Source: Paragorgia papillata | Lineage: Eukaryota; Cnidaria; Anthozoa; Scleralcyonacea; Coralliidae | Length of the DNA stretch: 64,000 nt | NCBI GenBank assembly: GCA_035771165.1 | Contig: JAWNZC010000282.1 | Location: 1-64,000 of the forward strand | Direction: 5' to 3' | Shown here: piece by piece, positions 63,627 through 64,000 of the stretch | Layout: the number at the start of each line of letters is the position of its first letter | How positions within the stretch are numbered: position 1 is the stretch's first letter | The notes under the pieces: model-generated | The model's database searches: none | Told to the model about the DNA's origin: nothing | The model's input: the letters and a program-made list of their open reading frames with translations, nothing else | Position numbers and translations under genes: made by a program

Positions 63627-64000
63627 AAGTGGCCCAGATATGGTTCAAGAGTTATTCGCTTTTAAAGCGAGACGCCCAAACAGTCAATTACACAGCGCGC
63701 TAAAAATAGAACACTTTATTATTAAATTCGTCGCGATAGTCTTGGGGAAAAAATTTCGATGGGTTATTTTAATTTGAACCGGCTTTCCTATATATCAAAA
63801 TGAAGCTCATTGTATCCTCTTGCTGGCCCAAGAAAAATTCGAAGTGGCCCAGATCTGGTACAACAGTTATTCGCTTTTAAAACGAGACTCCCAAACTGTC
63901 AATTGCACAGCGCGCTAAAAATAGAACACTTTATTATTAAATTCGTCGGGATATTCTTGGGGGAAAGATTTCGATGGCTTTTTTTAATATTAACCGGCTT

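Larger units (their letters stand above)
51338..64000 (+). repeat. Satellite array, right arm
   Basis: Same satellite and orientation as the other arms, running off the window end. It is dominated by class D and E monomers, with GGTTGCCGACTTAGACATTGG in place of the TTACTTAGAC form. It also has a B variant with CGCATAAGCCGAAACTGGGAAG and a class with TTCGAAGTGGCCCAGATCTGG, GGTACAACAGTTATTCGC and AAAACGAGACTCCC. Classes A and C, abundant on the far left, are essentially absent. Open frames of 64-115 codons recur with the repeat and are not considered genes. Confidence 0.94.

Noticed and set aside
1..64000. Dozens of near-identical 61-115 codon open frames in the satellite, on + (MGERFRWLRLF... 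type) and - (MTVWASCFKSE... type)
   Set aside because: They recur with monomer period on both strands, shift frame between classes, have no recognised domain and no shared promoter or splice context. They are by-products of low divergence between repeats.

Overview
The window looks like part of an animal nuclear genome, probably a cnidarian or similar marine invertebrate. The evidence is a long satellite array, GT-AG spliced genes inside a transposon, hAT and piggyBac-like elements, tRNA-derived repeat remnants and many short TACTGTA/TACATGTA-like motifs. The species cannot be fixed from sequence alone. There are no bacterial operons, rRNA genes or CRISPR arrays.

About 49.7 kb of the 64 kb is one tandem satellite array in constant orientation, running off both ends of the window (1-8271, 10616-39343, 51338-64000; roughly 240 monomers). 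Monomers come in size classes of about 168, 215 and 217 bp that share a core and differ in their tails. They are arranged in higher-order repeats that change along the array: A-C dimers of 432 bp, A-B-C trimers of 600 bp, larger duplicated blocks of 1452 and 1542 bp, and 812/1027-bp blocks at the right end. The many 60-115 codon open frames in the array are a by-product of near-identical copies and are not annotated as genes.

Two DNA transposons sit cleanly inside satellite monomers. The first (8272-10615, 2344 bp) is a non-autonomous hAT-type element with an 8-bp target duplication. It holds a 155-170 bp minisatellite and a hammerhead-ribozyme-like core.

The second (39344-51337, 11,994 bp) is the main item of interest. 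It has long terminal inverted repeats and a 6-bp target duplication, and carries two convergent spliced genes. On + is an IS3-like DDE transposase in three exons, broken by one frameshift and one in-frame stop. On - is an apparently intact eight-exon gene for a 770-residue HECT-type E3 ubiquitin ligase with a UBZ4-like zinc finger and a CUE-like segment before the HECT domain. Each gene starts close to its own terminal repeat and reads inward, so the two repeats may serve both as transposase-binding ends and as promoters. This looks like a mobile element that carries its own ubiquitin ligase. Smaller nested repeats (piggyBac-like MITEs, fold-back elements, a SINE-like remnant, microsatellites) lie in its non-coding parts.
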